Shown: positions 40,859 to 50,870, counted from the stretch's first letter. The stretch is DNA of 64,000 bases from Symsagittifera roscoffensis (GCF_963678635.1 NC_087066.1:19053877-19117876); one strand, 5' to 3'. The notes: generated by a model not told the origin, from the letters alone. Numbers and translations: made by a program.

Positions 40859-41678
40859 AGACGGCGTCAAATACATCAGTCATGACAATACCGAGTCCAA
40901 CTGGGTCACCCCAGATGGTCCTCTACGCGTTCCACAATCCAACCTTGATCTCCTAGACTTTGGGCGATCGACGGGGACGTCGATGGATATTTTTGTCCGG
41001 GGAGTGGGGGTAGGACTCACCCACACCGAAAATCTGATAATAAAAAAATTGAAATCGGCAAGAGAAACCGGAGAACTAGAGACAGAGGGCGAGAATGCTA
41101 AAAAACCACCTTTTGGACGAATCTTCGAATCGTATTTTGATCTACCGAACCATTACTCGAACAATATCGTCATAACGGACAGCGATTTCATACTCACGGA
41201 ACGCACGTGCGCCATAGCGATAACCGCGGACGTAAGCTTCAAAACAGCACTAGCGGCTGACTTCAAAAGAGAGTATAAAAATATCGAGTTTTTGTGGAAA
41301 CAGAGGCCTGGTGTGGGAGGGATGATAGCGCTGCCCCCTGTCGCATCACAGATACTAGGGAAATATTTGTGTTTTCTGGTTACCATGGCCACTGATAGGC
41401 AACACGTAGATCCAAAGAGCTTGGTATTGGCCATGACTCGACTTAGGGATTTTTTGGTTGAGAGAGGAGTGACCTCTCTCTCGTTGCCAGTGTACGATCC
41501 TAATAGGGGAAAGCTACATCCGAGAGAGTTGTACGCACTTATACATGTGATATTTTCAGAGACTGACATAGAAGTTTACTTACATAAAAAAATACTATCT
41601 GAGCATATGCTAAGAATTGCGCTCGGCGATAAGTGGTTTTTATTAAGTTATTCGATAAGAATTAGAGTCAAGTTTTAG
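40827..41678 (+). CDS. Macro-domain protein, TARG1/OARD1-like
   Basis: A 283-residue ORF just after pol. After about 60 acidic/loop residues comes MDIFVRGVGVGL. From about residue 110 it follows the macro-domain pattern of the TARG1/OARD1 subgroup: IVITDSDFILTERTCAIAI, then a DVSFKTALAADFKREY helix, YLCFLVTMATDR, a MTRLRDFLVERGVTSLSLP helix-strand, and ALIHVIFSETDIEVYL at the end. Macro domains bind ADP-ribose and some remove it from proteins. The GCGLD-type loop that usually follows the LS(L/M)P strand is replaced by VYDPNRGKL, so catalytic activity is doubtful and binding is uncertain. The start ATG overlaps the preceding ORF, so the protein may be a translational extension of Pol. The assignment rests on pattern and strand order, not on a search. 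Confidence 0.65.
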   Translation: MICRQIQDVDRDGVKYISHDNTESNWVTPDGPLRVPQSNLDLLDFGRSTGTSMDIFVRGVGVGLTHTENLIIKKLKSARETGELETEGENAKKPPFGRIFESYFDLPNHYSNNIVITDSDFILTERTCAIAITADVSFKTALAADFKREYKNIEFLWKQRPGVGGMIALPPVASQILGKYLCFLVTMATDRQHVDPKSLVLAMTRLRDFLVERGVTSLSLPVYDPNRGKLHPRELYALIHVIFSETDIEVYLHKKILSEHMLRIALGDKWFLLSYSIRIRVKF

Positions 41679-42081
41679 GTTAGGTTAGGTCTTAGGTACA
41701 GTATTAGGGATTATGTTTTTATGTAATAGTTTAGGTGTGTGATGTTTATGTGTTACGTTATTGTTGTGATATGTTTTATGTTTGTGTCATAAAAGACCTG
41801 GGGTACTCCAGGTCATCAAGGTGACAGCGCACATTCGTGCTACCCTGACAAAGGTGAAGGTGGACGATCCACCTTGGTGCTAAAATTTTAAATCAGAATT
41901 GAGAAGAGAATTTCAATTGAGAATTTTAAAGAGTTGAATGATGTTGTATCCAAAAATGATGGTTCTAAGTCGCGACTTGTTTTTTAGATCTTGATTGATC
42001 GGAAATTGTTTACTGAACACTGAATCAGACGAGACAGAAAGAAATTACACGACACGACAACAAGAATCAAGACTATAGGAA
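41679..42081 (+). other. Non-coding gap between macro ORF and downstream ORFs
   Basis: About 400 bases with no ORF. It starts with three TTAGG units, is T/G-rich, then has a hairpin cluster (41,795-41,875) and an A/G-rich stretch ahead of the ATG at 42,082. It could be the leader of a second transcript or an internal ribosome entry region; the sequence does not decide between these. Confidence 0.5.
41795..41875 (+). ncRNA. Cluster of three hairpins
   Basis: GACCTGG-GGTACT-CCAGGTC at 41,795-41,814, GCAC-ATTC-GTGC at 41,829-41,840, and AAGGTGGA-CGA-TCCACCTT at 41,857-41,875. All stems are perfect and closely spaced. I looked for hammerhead core motifs and found none. Confidence 0.5.
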
Positions 42082-43989
42082 ATGGGTGACACGAACGAAC
42101 TCATGGAATTCCTCTCAGCGAGTCTAGGAGCGACTCTAGACGAGATCTATCAGCGGCTGATCGATTGTGATTTCACACGAGAAGACCCGGGGTTGGCGAT
42201 GTTTGTGGTCGCGCTCCTCAATGCATTAGGACGAGAGGGTCGAGGGAATCGCCCTACGGAATTCGTGTTGATGTTGGCCTTCGGTGAGTCCGGGACCGCC
42301 GAGAGAGGCCGAAATCGACTGATGAGATGGAGGCGTGGAGAAATGTCTGGCCACGACCTGGCTCGTGAGCCAGGACTAGGTGAGCAGTCCAACCGGCGCA
42401 GCCACTCATCGGAGCGAAAAGACAACGTGATGGGCCAGGCCCGTCCCATTCGGTCGACTCCCCTACAGCTGCTCCTCCTTCGAAGAAAGTGAGGGTGAGT
42501 GAAATAGAGATCCAGACGTCGGAGACGATCGAGACGCTGGAGAAGAAGGAGAAAGATCAAAGCGAGCTGTGTGCCAAACTCCAGGAATATAGGGCAATAG
42601 CTCGAGAAAGAGACGAATGGAAGAAGAAATACGAAGATCTACAGGTGGCTTATAAGGAGGATGAAATAAAGCACCTTAAGGAGCTGTATATGGCGAAGGT
42701 GAGCCAAGTGTTTTGGCGAGCATGAGATCCTCGGAGGGATCCAACGACACACGCCCCGGGACAACAGCTCAGGAGCTGTGTGTATCGAGAGAGCCCGAGG
42801 CTCCTCAGCAGACACGACTGTCTGCTTCTAGTCAAAGGTTCACGATACCAGACCCTTCTGACACTTACCTCGCCCCTCAGTTCCAAGAATCGTTCAACCA
42901 AGTGGCCAGGGCTACATTGGAGGAAATCAACCGAACCACTGGACGGACATTGGGTAGGATCGTTCCTTCCCAGCGTCGTGATCAGTCATCAAATAGCTCG
43001 GAGCGAGCACCCCACACGATAGTGCCCGTGGGGACTGCGCATAGCAGAACCTATCAAAAGTCTCGCGTGGTAGATATCAGGAAGAATCTGATGACACGGT
43101 ACCAGTTCACGCAAGTAGCTGCGGAGCATCCTCGAACCAGGTAATTCCCCCAGGGAGTCGCCACCTGATCATAGGAGACAGTTTGGTGAGGGATCTGAAT
43201 GAGATCTCCGTCTATGGTCAGACAACCACTTTGTCCTTTGGAGGAGCTTCAGTGGCTCAGGTCATCAAGATGATGGAATTCCAAAGCGAGGATCACCTGG
43301 ATACGCTGGTGATAATGCTAGGAACTAATGACGTCTCGAGAGCCCCAGTGACTCCCGAATGCAAGTGGGAGCCTCTGCTGGTATGCCTCCTGAATGAACT
43401 GAAGGAGAAGTACAGGCCCAGGTTTGTGGTGCTGTGCACGATACCACAAAACCCGCTGATGGGCACCACAGTGGCAGATTTCATGAACGGCAACCTGACA
43501 CGGTGGAACGAAATGATCCGTAATCTGGTGAGAAACAACCCTGGCGAGTTGCGACTTCTGGATCTCGAAAATACGCTGCGCATGATTGATCATGTTGCGC
43601 TTACCAAAGATGGGATACATTTCAACACCCAACGAGGGAGACACTGGATGAATGATGTATTTCAGACGCAATTGAGAGAAATGGAGCAGGAGTCGAGGGC
43701 GACCAGTTCTCTGGCTCGGACCAGCACAACGACCGGAGGAAGTAGAATAAGGGCAAGCGTGCCCGAATCCCTCGTCAATCGCCTAGGGCCCTTGGCAATG
43801 GAGACGGCTGTAGTCGCACCCACCGCTCCGAGCTCAAACGTGAGAGAGAGGCTAGGGACTGCTCCTCCTCCCAGAACACAACCGCTTGAAAGCCGACTCA
43901 GCAGATCAGTGGTTCAGAACAGAAATAACTCCCAGACCGTGTCTAGGAGGAACGATCGGCCCGCCACGGCAAACCCTGCTCCAGCGTAG
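42082..43989 (+). pseudogene. Downstream ORF, N-terminal part with SGNH (GDSL) hydrolase domain, frame-broken
   Basis: This starts at ATG 42,082 (MGDTNELMEFLSASLG). It runs in three frames: 42,082-42,492; about 42,430-42,725 (a charged coiled coil, EKKEKDQSELCAKLQEYRAIARERDEWKKKYEDLQ); 42,713-43,144; and back to the first frame from about 43,130 to 43,989. The last part is an SGNH hydrolase: HLIIGDSLVRDL (nucleophile Ser, block I), a Gly in FGGAS (block II), VIMLGTNDVSR (block III) and LTKDGIHFN (block V, Asp/His). All catalytic blocks are present in the first frame after 43,150. Enzymes of this fold are esterases or acetylhydrolases; the substrate is unknown. The frame changes look like lesions in one gag-like or accessory ORF. 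TAG at 43,987 ends the frame. Confidence 0.75.
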
Positions 43990-45567
43990 GGAGTTGAACC
44001 AGGCAGCCTGCTGCTTTGGAATCGATCAGACCCTAGTCATTGGGGACAGTATAAGACGGACATGTCCACGAAGCTGAACATGAATACCCTGAAGTGTCGG
44101 GAGGACGCGATGAGAATGATTGGCGGAGAAAGTCCCACAGTGTCGCGATTGTATCGGATACCAGGTGTGGATTGGCTGCTAGCAGAGCAGGAGCAGTTCA
44201 GCTCTACGACTAAGCTCCGACATGCAGACTTGAACGGGTTGCCTCAGGACAATACCTTTGGACCTTTGAACACACGATCCCTTACGGACATCAGACAGAG
44301 AGCCCGGGAATAGACGCCACCTGCTCGAAGGGGCAAGTTTCAGGCAGAGAACAAGCCCAATAACAAGCATCATAAGATGTACAGGCAGTTCGCTAAACCA
44401 CCCGGTCAGACGCCTGGCGAGTATTCAAGGGACTACCCCCGAACGACTACGGTAGATGGAGATGACCAGAGATATGGGAAACTGAAGGCCCCAATAGGCG
44501 ATGGCCTGTTCGCAGCTTACGATCCCTTAGAGATGAAAGCTGCAAAGTATCTGATCGTAGCCAGTTCCAATTATCTCTATACGCCCCGTTCTCTCTTTTG
44601 GCCCGACGTGATTTTCTTGACGGCACCTAAATTGGACTGGGGACAAGCAATCGGCATGATGATAAGTGTGCGAAGGGTGGTCAGTATGGAGCCGCAGGTA
44701 ATAGTGGTTGCAGGCTCAAATGATCATCTGCAAAGCAGGGGCTTATTGTCACGTCTGACGGATGGGTCGATCCCGAGTAACGAGGTCATAGGGGAGGCGA
44801 TAATGACACTGCTCTCGGCGATGGCTGAGGTAGAGGCAGCAGCAAAACAACGCTTCACCCAAAACGTGGTGAAGGTGATTTTTGTATTGTCACCAGGGTA
44901 CGCTGCATTACCAGAACCCCTTCAATTTGTATACACAATGGTCACAACAATAGCAGAGGGGAGGTTCAATGTGATAATTCCTGCCCCGAACAGAGTAGTG
45001 GACCCGGACAGTTACTACCCGTCCCGATCTGAGCTTCCCGCCGTTTGGGCTGACATTTCGAATGCCATACAGGGGCTCAGAGATTGTAGCACAACTCGGT
45101 TGGTGCTAGATGAAGTTCTGGGGTTGGAGCTGTCCAACTTTGCCAGATTGCTGAAATTAAGACCAGGGGTGGATGACGATCATCTGTTAGTACAACAGGT
45201 GGCTGATGATCTCTGGTTCAGACAGATGGATCATGCCGAGAATGAGCTTGGCATGACAGTCAGGAAGAACATGACAGCAGCCGAAGAAGATCTCATGGCA
45301 ATGGCTTTGCGCACGAAGCCGCACAACAATATATGGTTGTACTTGTCACCAAGGCTGTGCACCTTGGGTGAGGACGCGTTCGAGCACGCGCCGGCAGTGA
45401 TAAAGGAGATACACGTGTACCTGAAGAACCTGTTTGATGCCCGGGAGTTAACTAGGGGCATGATGTTGAAACTAATGCAGGACGTAAACACGATGTCACT
45501 GGACAAGTTCCAAGCTGACGTGCTAGCCACGAGGGCACAGTACGAACGATCGGATGCTATCTTGTGA
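43990..45567 (+). CDS. Second, degenerate SGNH-like region
   Basis: Near 44,030 a short frame reads QTLVIGDSIRR, a GDS block, and then gives way to a frame open from 44,062 to 45,567 apart from TAG 44,311-44,313. From ATG 44,377 the protein (396 residues) contains KYLIVASSNYLYTP where GDS would lie, VIFLTAPKLDWGQAI, then PQVIVVAGSNDHL, which is a block III-like GxND. Further on come VIIPAPNR and WADISNAI. I read this as an SGNH fold in which the block I serine environment is altered, so probably inactive. The same VIIPAPNR/WADIS region survives in the relic at 7,640-7,800. It ends TGA, GA, then ATG of the next ORF at 45,571. Confidence 0.55.
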
Positions 45568-45570
45568 GGA

Positions 45571-48222
45571 ATGGAGGTGGGATGGACGCCATCCTTCCTG
45601 TCGACGTGCTATCCTAGGGCATCCCGGAACTTGATCGCGAGTTTTGTCATAGACATCAGGAAGTTATCGATTGGCCTGGTATTAGCCTTATACGTGACAT
45701 TTGGTCACGAAAATTTCGTGAAGGGGCCGGCGAATCTCTTCACCCAAGCGTTAGCAGATTTGAGATTGGATGGACTCCTGACTCTGATTGCCATGACCCA
45801 CGGTCGACTGGGTGGTTTGCTTGTGCTGTTACGTTACCCTGAACAACTACAGGGACCCAGTCGTGAGTTCAATGCACAGTTGGAAACCGCCTCGCTCAAG
45901 AAGATGAAAGACTGGAGGACTCTCCTGCTTCAATATCTCTTACAACAGAACAGAAGCGTCACGGGAGAAGACAAGGTGGCGACGGATGCGGGCGAGTGTA
46001 AGCAGTATTGTGGCATGCCCTTACTGACGGACTTGGCTGTCATGATGCGGATTGATCCGTTGGCTCTGGTCCATGGACTGCGGGAATTCGTCACAGTGGT
46101 GTATGGACCGGTGATGTCTTTTGCGTTCCCGGATGTACAAGTTAAGGCATACAGGAATTCGGTGTTGTACGTCAACCTGGTCTCAGTCGTGGACTGTTCC
46201 GTGCTGAACTGGGTAGAACAGAGTGAGTTGAGAAGGCTGGCCAGTGACGATAGGCTGTTCGGAAGAATAGCGGAGCCAGGTTGGATGTTGATGGATTTCA
46301 ACAACCACTTCAAGTGCCGAATGGGCCGTGAGGAACTTTCTCACATCCAGTTCAACCCGAAGCTTTGGAACTTAAGACCAGTAGTAAAGGATACGGGAGC
46401 GGCTATGGGAGTGCCATTCTTGCCAGAGGCCTATGCACACGCCAAAGAGAACCAGCAAGCGTGGCTTTCTGGGTCCAGGCCGCTGCCGGACCAATGCCCT
46501 CGATATCCACCGATAAGGAGGATGTTGTTGGGAGTCACATCTCCCATCATTGCCCCTCGCATCGGAGCAGCTCGCGACGCAGAGAAGAGAATGTTGAAGT
46601 GGAGTGAAGGGATGGAGCCGCGCTTCATCGGCTGGAATGTTGCAGCCGCGCACACGTTTGACTTCTCATTTCCTGATGCTTGGAGTAGAAAGAAGATCAA
46701 GGCACTGCCTTCCTGGAGACCAGAGGTCTCGGCCGAAATGTGGAACGAAGTGTATTCTCCCACAGATGACTTATCAAGGCTGAAGTGGTCAGGAGAAGTG
46801 AAAGTAGTGATGATGGAAGTGGCAAAGGAGAGCAGAGGAGGCTCATATATAACGATAGAGGACCTGGCACCACATGGCGAGGAGTCTGGAGAATTCCTGG
46901 TGAATGATGAGTTGTTTTATCATGCAGGAGACGTGACCGTACCGGCTCGGCCGGACTCGGGTATAGACTCACAACAAGGACCTTCAGGACCCAGGCCGAA
47001 ACCTGATGCAGATGATGATGATTTGATGGATCAGGACGATGACGATAACGAAACCGAGGGAAAGACGGGAAAACCGGGTGAGACAGATCTGGGAGCGTTA
47101 GAAAGGGACTTGCTAGAATACCGGTTTAGTGAAGACGACGATGGGGAAGTCGATGGGAGTCTATTGTTAATGACGCCATCGTCTTTCATGTCCCCCACGA
47201 AGGAGGCGTCGGCCGACTTGTCCCCGATAGACCCAATAAGCCAGGCGAGAGAGTGCCAAAGCAGGGTTCCGCAGAGATTGCTCCATGAGTCACCAAGGAG
47301 GAGAAAAATCGAGGAATCAATGAGGGTATCCTTCCTGAGCACGTTGCCGGAAGAGGAATGGGAGAGATATCAGAGTGAGCTAGAAGGCAAGAGAGGGACA
47401 ACCTGGAGCCGAGTGAATTTCATGGAAAGATCATGGGATGTGATAAGGCGATATGGGACGCAGTCCATAATGAAGGTGGGATTGAACCAACCCATCATGC
47501 GTGAGGTCCTGGAGAAAATAGTGAACTCCAGGCAGTCGGATGTTCTGACCGAGTCAGTAACAGAAGACAGTGCCGATGATCAGCAGGTTACAAAGAAATT
47601 ACCTGTTAGACGAGCCAGGAAGGGGCTGAAGCGACTAAAAGGGAAAACAGGAAGTCGAGCCATGAACCCGAGAGTGGTGAAGTCGAGAGCCAGCGCAGTG
47701 GTGACCTCTTTAACGAGCGCAGGTCGTTCAGGCGAGAGCTGGCAAGGAGATAGTGCAACGCTGACAGGGGGAGAAAAGGAGAATCTGATACCCCCTATGC
47801 TCTTGGCAGGTCTGACCACGACTGCCGTAAGATCAAAGAAAACTGCACGAACCCTGGCAGACACTAAATTAGAGATGGAGATCATCAGTCGATGTGGATC
47901 TGGAGGACTTGAAGATTACAGGCCCCCGCGGACCAACATAGCCAAGCTGAAGCTGGAAGGACAACTCGACGTGGTCGAGTACAGTCGAGTCACTGTACCG
48001 GAATCAGTCCACATGGGAGATCCAGCAGGAGGTTATGTGGAGATGTTGAAGGCGAGAAACTCCGCGAGAGGGCACCTGATGGCTTGGAGCGAGAAGCGAG
48101 CCATGCAGGAATATCTGAAAGAGCTCACGGAGAATTCAAACTTAAATCGAAAAGAATACGGCACGGTAATGTCCTCTGAAGCGAACGAAGTCGGATTGGA
48201 AAAATTACTAGAAATCTCCTGA
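45571..48222 (+). CDS. Large unknown protein 1 (883 residues)
   Basis: I do not recognise this protein. It is in the same frame as the preceding and following ORFs, so it is either a separate cistron (TGA-GA-ATG spacing at 45,565-45,573) or the middle of one very long polyprotein. Residues about 1-400 look globular: hydrophobic LSIGLVLALYVTFGHENF (a possible buried strand or helix), LNWVEQSELRRL, LFGRIAEPGW, FKCRMGREEL, RFIGWNVAAAHTFDF. About 440-560 is disordered and acidic (DADDDDLMDQDDDDNE). About 600-883 is basic and mixed (RRARKGLKRLKGKTGSR). No signal peptide or clear membrane span is evident, which argues against an envelope protein. A decayed homologue lies at about 8.3-10.5 kb. Confidence 0.7.
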   Translation: MEVGWTPSFLSTCYPRASRNLIASFVIDIRKLSIGLVLALYVTFGHENFVKGPANLFTQALADLRLDGLLTLIAMTHGRLGGLLVLLRYPEQLQGPSREFNAQLETASLKKMKDWRTLLLQYLLQQNRSVTGEDKVATDAGECKQYCGMPLLTDLAVMMRIDPLALVHGLREFVTVVYGPVMSFAFPDVQVKAYRNSVLYVNLVSVVDCSVLNWVEQSELRRLASDDRLFGRIAEPGWMLMDFNNHFKCRMGREELSHIQFNPKLWNLRPVVKDTGAAMGVPFLPEAYAHAKENQQAWLSGSRPLPDQCPRYPPIRRMLLGVTSPIIAPRIGAARDAEKRMLKWSEGMEPRFIGWNVAAAHTFDFSFPDAWSRKKIKALPSWRPEVSAEMWNEVYSPTDDLSRLKWSGEVKVVMMEVAKESRGGSYITIEDLAPHGEESGEFLVNDELFYHAGDVTVPARPDSGIDSQQGPSGPRPKPDADDDDLMDQDDDDNETEGKTGKPGETDLGALERDLLEYRFSEDDDGEVDGSLLLMTPSSFMSPTKEASADLSPIDPISQARECQSRVPQRLLHESPRRRKIEESMRVSFLSTLPEEEWERYQSELEGKRGTTWSRVNFMERSWDVIRRYGTQSIMKVGLNQPIMREVLEKIVNSRQSDVLTESVTEDSADDQQVTKKLPVRRARKGLKRLKGKTGSRAMNPRVVKSRASAVVTSLTSAGRSGESWQGDSATLTGGEKENLIPPMLLAGLTTTAVRSKKTARTLADTKLEMEIISRCGSGGLEDYRPPRTNIAKLKLEGQLDVVEYSRVTVPESVHMGDPAGGYVEMLKARNSARGHLMAWSEKRAMQEYLKELTENSNLNRKEYGTVMSSEANEVGLEKLLEIS

Positions 48223-48255
48223 AGGGCGGCCCTCCAGAGATACTTCGACGAGGCG

Positions 48256-50808
48256 ATGCATGCACCTGCTACGGTGGCAGCATACCTGGCTCATCCTTGC
48301 GTGAGAACTGATCTGCAAGTACGGTTGGCTTGGTGCCTGATGGGCATCAAGAGGGCGGAGTATGAAGCCAGTAGTGATTCGAAATCACGAGAACAGGAGC
48401 TGGAGTTAATGGAAGCTCTGCGAGCGTTGATTTCAAAAGACGATTCTGCGATAGCATGGGCTAAGCGTAAGGATGCCCTTTGCTTTGTCAGGTTCGTGGT
48501 GGATCGTATCCCCACTCCTGTTTTGGGAGAATGCATAAAGATCATTCGGCAAAAGGGAGTTGATTGTGAAAGGAACTTCCTTAGGGCACTCCTGGAACTA
48601 TATCAGGACATGCCATTGACTGTGCCAAGCAAGGAGTCGAATGACATGGAAAGCTATCGCAAGTTGGAAGAGGTGAGAAGATATTCCAACAGAGAATTGA
48701 AAGTGAGCCGGGAGTTGATTGAAGCAGTCAAAGGACAAAAAGAGTTTGCAACACTAGGGAAACTGAAGTCGTTCCAATATGTGTCTGGCATACCGGGGAT
48801 GGCGTATAATCCCTTCGTGAATGAAGAAGCCAGGGAAGCGTACTTCGACTATGAGCAAGTCATAGTACTCAATTTCTGGGTCGAGCGTATTAAAGAAACT
48901 GGAATGCTGATGGTGGAACAACCCAAGCTGGGAATTATTTTGGAAGAACGAGTGGTCAAACCCTCGGTTCCCGAATTAAAGGGGAAAGTGAGTTTTGATT
49001 GTGGTTCTTGGGACGGTCCCTTGAAAACCAGTCTAGTGACGATGTGGGAACTCATGAAGCCTTCTTGGTGTCCACATCCTAACGCCGGTTTAATCTGGGA
49101 CATGACGGCGGATATCACTTTAGACCTAGATGATGACGCGAGTTTGCATGATCTGGCCATGATACATCATCTGCTGGCCATGAGGTTGACGAAGCGGAAG
49201 AGCAACCCATCCACGGAGCTGTCCGAGGAAGGTCCATCGAGTAATTGGTTGAAGCAAGGCACATGCTTGGCTCAACGCAGTGGGATGGAAGGACATGTTT
49301 GTAACCTGGGACACTGCCTGGTTACGCTGAGTGAGCAGCATCAGCAACTGGCACGATTGTATGGAAGATTGAGCATGTCGGATAAGAGTGGCATGGAGTT
49401 GGTCGCGGACTGTCATGGGGTGACGGATGTAAATTTGATCACAGCCTTGGGATTTTGTAGCATGACGAGTTCGATAGAATCGCTTGAGCGCCTGGAGCGT
49501 GCCCATGAGCTAGTGACGTCCCTCAGCGTGGAAGTATTCCCTGGAGCATTGCAAACGGAACAGAAGATCGGAGGCTGGAGAGAAGCTCTGGAGAACGAGA
49601 TGAATCTGAAGGATAATGAGGCCTATCATAAACCGACTGGTTCAAAGTATCTGGTGGGTTCAAGCTCCGCACCATATTGCAGTAGTAGATATCCTACACA
49701 CATGGTGGTGATGGATGTGAGGACACAGCAGGTGTTGATTGATCAACTTTTCTCTGTGCCAAAGTGCGTGAGGTTGGCCAGAATGTCGGAGAGGTCACAT
49801 GATTTGTTGGCAAAGATCTTTCGGGCAGTCCCGAAGAGATCTGAAGGCGAGTTGCGAGACGTAGTGGGTGAAGAGTTTCTGAGATTAAACGAAGGCAATG
49901 TGAGTGAGTTCCAGAAACAGAAAGCGAGTGGAGCGTTACCCACTGAATTCCCCACCATAGAAGAGAAAGACGACTTGCATAGAATTCTGATGGAGGTGGA
50001 ACCGTTGCTGGGAACCTCAGGGCATCGGACCCGAAGGAACATAGTGAGAACCCATGGGGAGTATCCTTGCCACTGCTTGGCGCAGACGTTGTGGTACCCC
50101 AAACGCGGGAATCTGATGCTAGTATGGGACGTGGAGGAGTTGTACTCTACGGTGTTGCCCGATCAGAATCAACAGGTGTCAATCGTGGTGGTTAGTGCCA
50201 TGCTGGCAGTGAGATGGCTGGAGGCTAACGCGGACACAAGTGAGCAGGAGACGGCCGTGCCGACTCCTGAGCAGCTGAGCAACGTGAAGATGAGTCGTGA
50301 ATTGGATCTTTTCAGAACCACCTGCAAGGTTCTGAGAATACCTAAAGCCATTGAGAGAATATGGTCAAGGCAAAGATTGATGCCTTGGTTCCGTGCAGTG
50401 ATGACATCATGGATGTATGAACGCGCGAAGCGTCACATGTCGAGGAACACGGAAGCCTGTCAATCTTTCCAGCTAGATATAGGACCAGGAGCCTATAAGA
50501 GAGCATTCTTGACGCACAGAAACGCGGTCACCACAGCGGTGAAGCGGGTAGCTGGAGCGCCTTGTGTAACTGAAGGTGAGAAGAAAGAGGTCTTAAGAGC
50601 TGACCTGGAACGAAACGTGAGCCTATGTCTTCACAACAGCTTTTGCAGGAACCGGGAGCAAAAAGTTAATGTTGTTTTGCTACCTTGTTGCAAACCGAGG
50701 CTGTTGGAGCAGGAGAGTTGGGGCACGGCCCGCAACTCTATGGACATGTTGGAGAAAGTTCTGGAAGACAGTGACGATGAACATCAGGATGGAGAAGCGA
50801 TGGAATGA
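48256..50808 (+). CDS. Large unknown protein 2 (850 residues)
   Basis: Not recognised. It is in the same frame as 45,571-48,222; the 11 codons between (from TGA 48,220) are open, so the true N-terminus may lie in the previous ORF. Notable features are a Cys/His-containing central region (WCPHPNAGLIWDMTADITLDLDDD, then HVCNLGHCLVTL and ADCHGVTDVN), a later HGEYPCHCLAQTLWYPKRGNLMLVWDVEELY block, and an acidic C-terminus (EDSDDEHQDGE). No known catalytic motif is visible. The order W-C-P-H, D-L-x-x-x-H-x-L and the SLE-rich segment are conserved in the relic at 11,335-11,785, so the protein was under selection in more than one element. The last codon is 36 bases before the polypurine tract. Confidence 0.7.
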   Translation: MHAPATVAAYLAHPCVRTDLQVRLAWCLMGIKRAEYEASSDSKSREQELELMEALRALISKDDSAIAWAKRKDALCFVRFVVDRIPTPVLGECIKIIRQKGVDCERNFLRALLELYQDMPLTVPSKESNDMESYRKLEEVRRYSNRELKVSRELIEAVKGQKEFATLGKLKSFQYVSGIPGMAYNPFVNEEAREAYFDYEQVIVLNFWVERIKETGMLMVEQPKLGIILEERVVKPSVPELKGKVSFDCGSWDGPLKTSLVTMWELMKPSWCPHPNAGLIWDMTADITLDLDDDASLHDLAMIHHLLAMRLTKRKSNPSTELSEEGPSSNWLKQGTCLAQRSGMEGHVCNLGHCLVTLSEQHQQLARLYGRLSMSDKSGMELVADCHGVTDVNLITALGFCSMTSSIESLERLERAHELVTSLSVEVFPGALQTEQKIGGWREALENEMNLKDNEAYHKPTGSKYLVGSSSAPYCSSRYPTHMVVMDVRTQQVLIDQLFSVPKCVRLARMSERSHDLLAKIFRAVPKRSEGELRDVVGEEFLRLNEGNVSEFQKQKASGALPTEFPTIEEKDDLHRILMEVEPLLGTSGHRTRRNIVRTHGEYPCHCLAQTLWYPKRGNLMLVWDVEELYSTVLPDQNQQVSIVVVSAMLAVRWLEANADTSEQETAVPTPEQLSNVKMSRELDLFRTTCKVLRIPKAIERIWSRQRLMPWFRAVMTSWMYERAKRHMSRNTEACQSFQLDIGPGAYKRAFLTHRNAVTTAVKRVAGAPCVTEGEKKEVLRADLERNVSLCLHNSFCRNREQKVNVVLLPCCKPRLLEQESWGTARNSMDMLEKVLEDSDDEHQDGEAME

Positions 50809-50843
50809 AGATGATGAACGAAGAGAACAAGTGAAGACGTGAG

Positions 50844-50868
50844 CAAGAAAGGAAGAGAAGGAGAAAAA
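50844..50868 (+). promoter_or_regulatory. Polypurine tract
   Basis: 25 uninterrupted purines ending AAAAAA, followed by CT and then TGATTG, where the 3' LTR begins. Position and composition are as expected for the plus-strand primer of an LTR retrotransposon. Confidence 0.8.
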
Positions 50869-50870
50869 AC

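Noticed and set aside
41677-41695. TTAGG repeats like arthropod telomeres
   Set aside because: Only three contiguous units inside the giant element; too few to indicate telomeric sequence.
41795-41875. Self-cleaving ribozyme in the hairpin cluster
   Set aside because: No hammerhead core (CUGANGA with GAAA) and no recognisable HDV-type pairing; kept only as an unnamed structured region.
45571-50808. Envelope glycoprotein in the env position
   Set aside because: No clear signal peptide, fusion peptide or transmembrane anchor is visible in the 883- and 850-residue proteins, and they are acidic and cytosolic in character.
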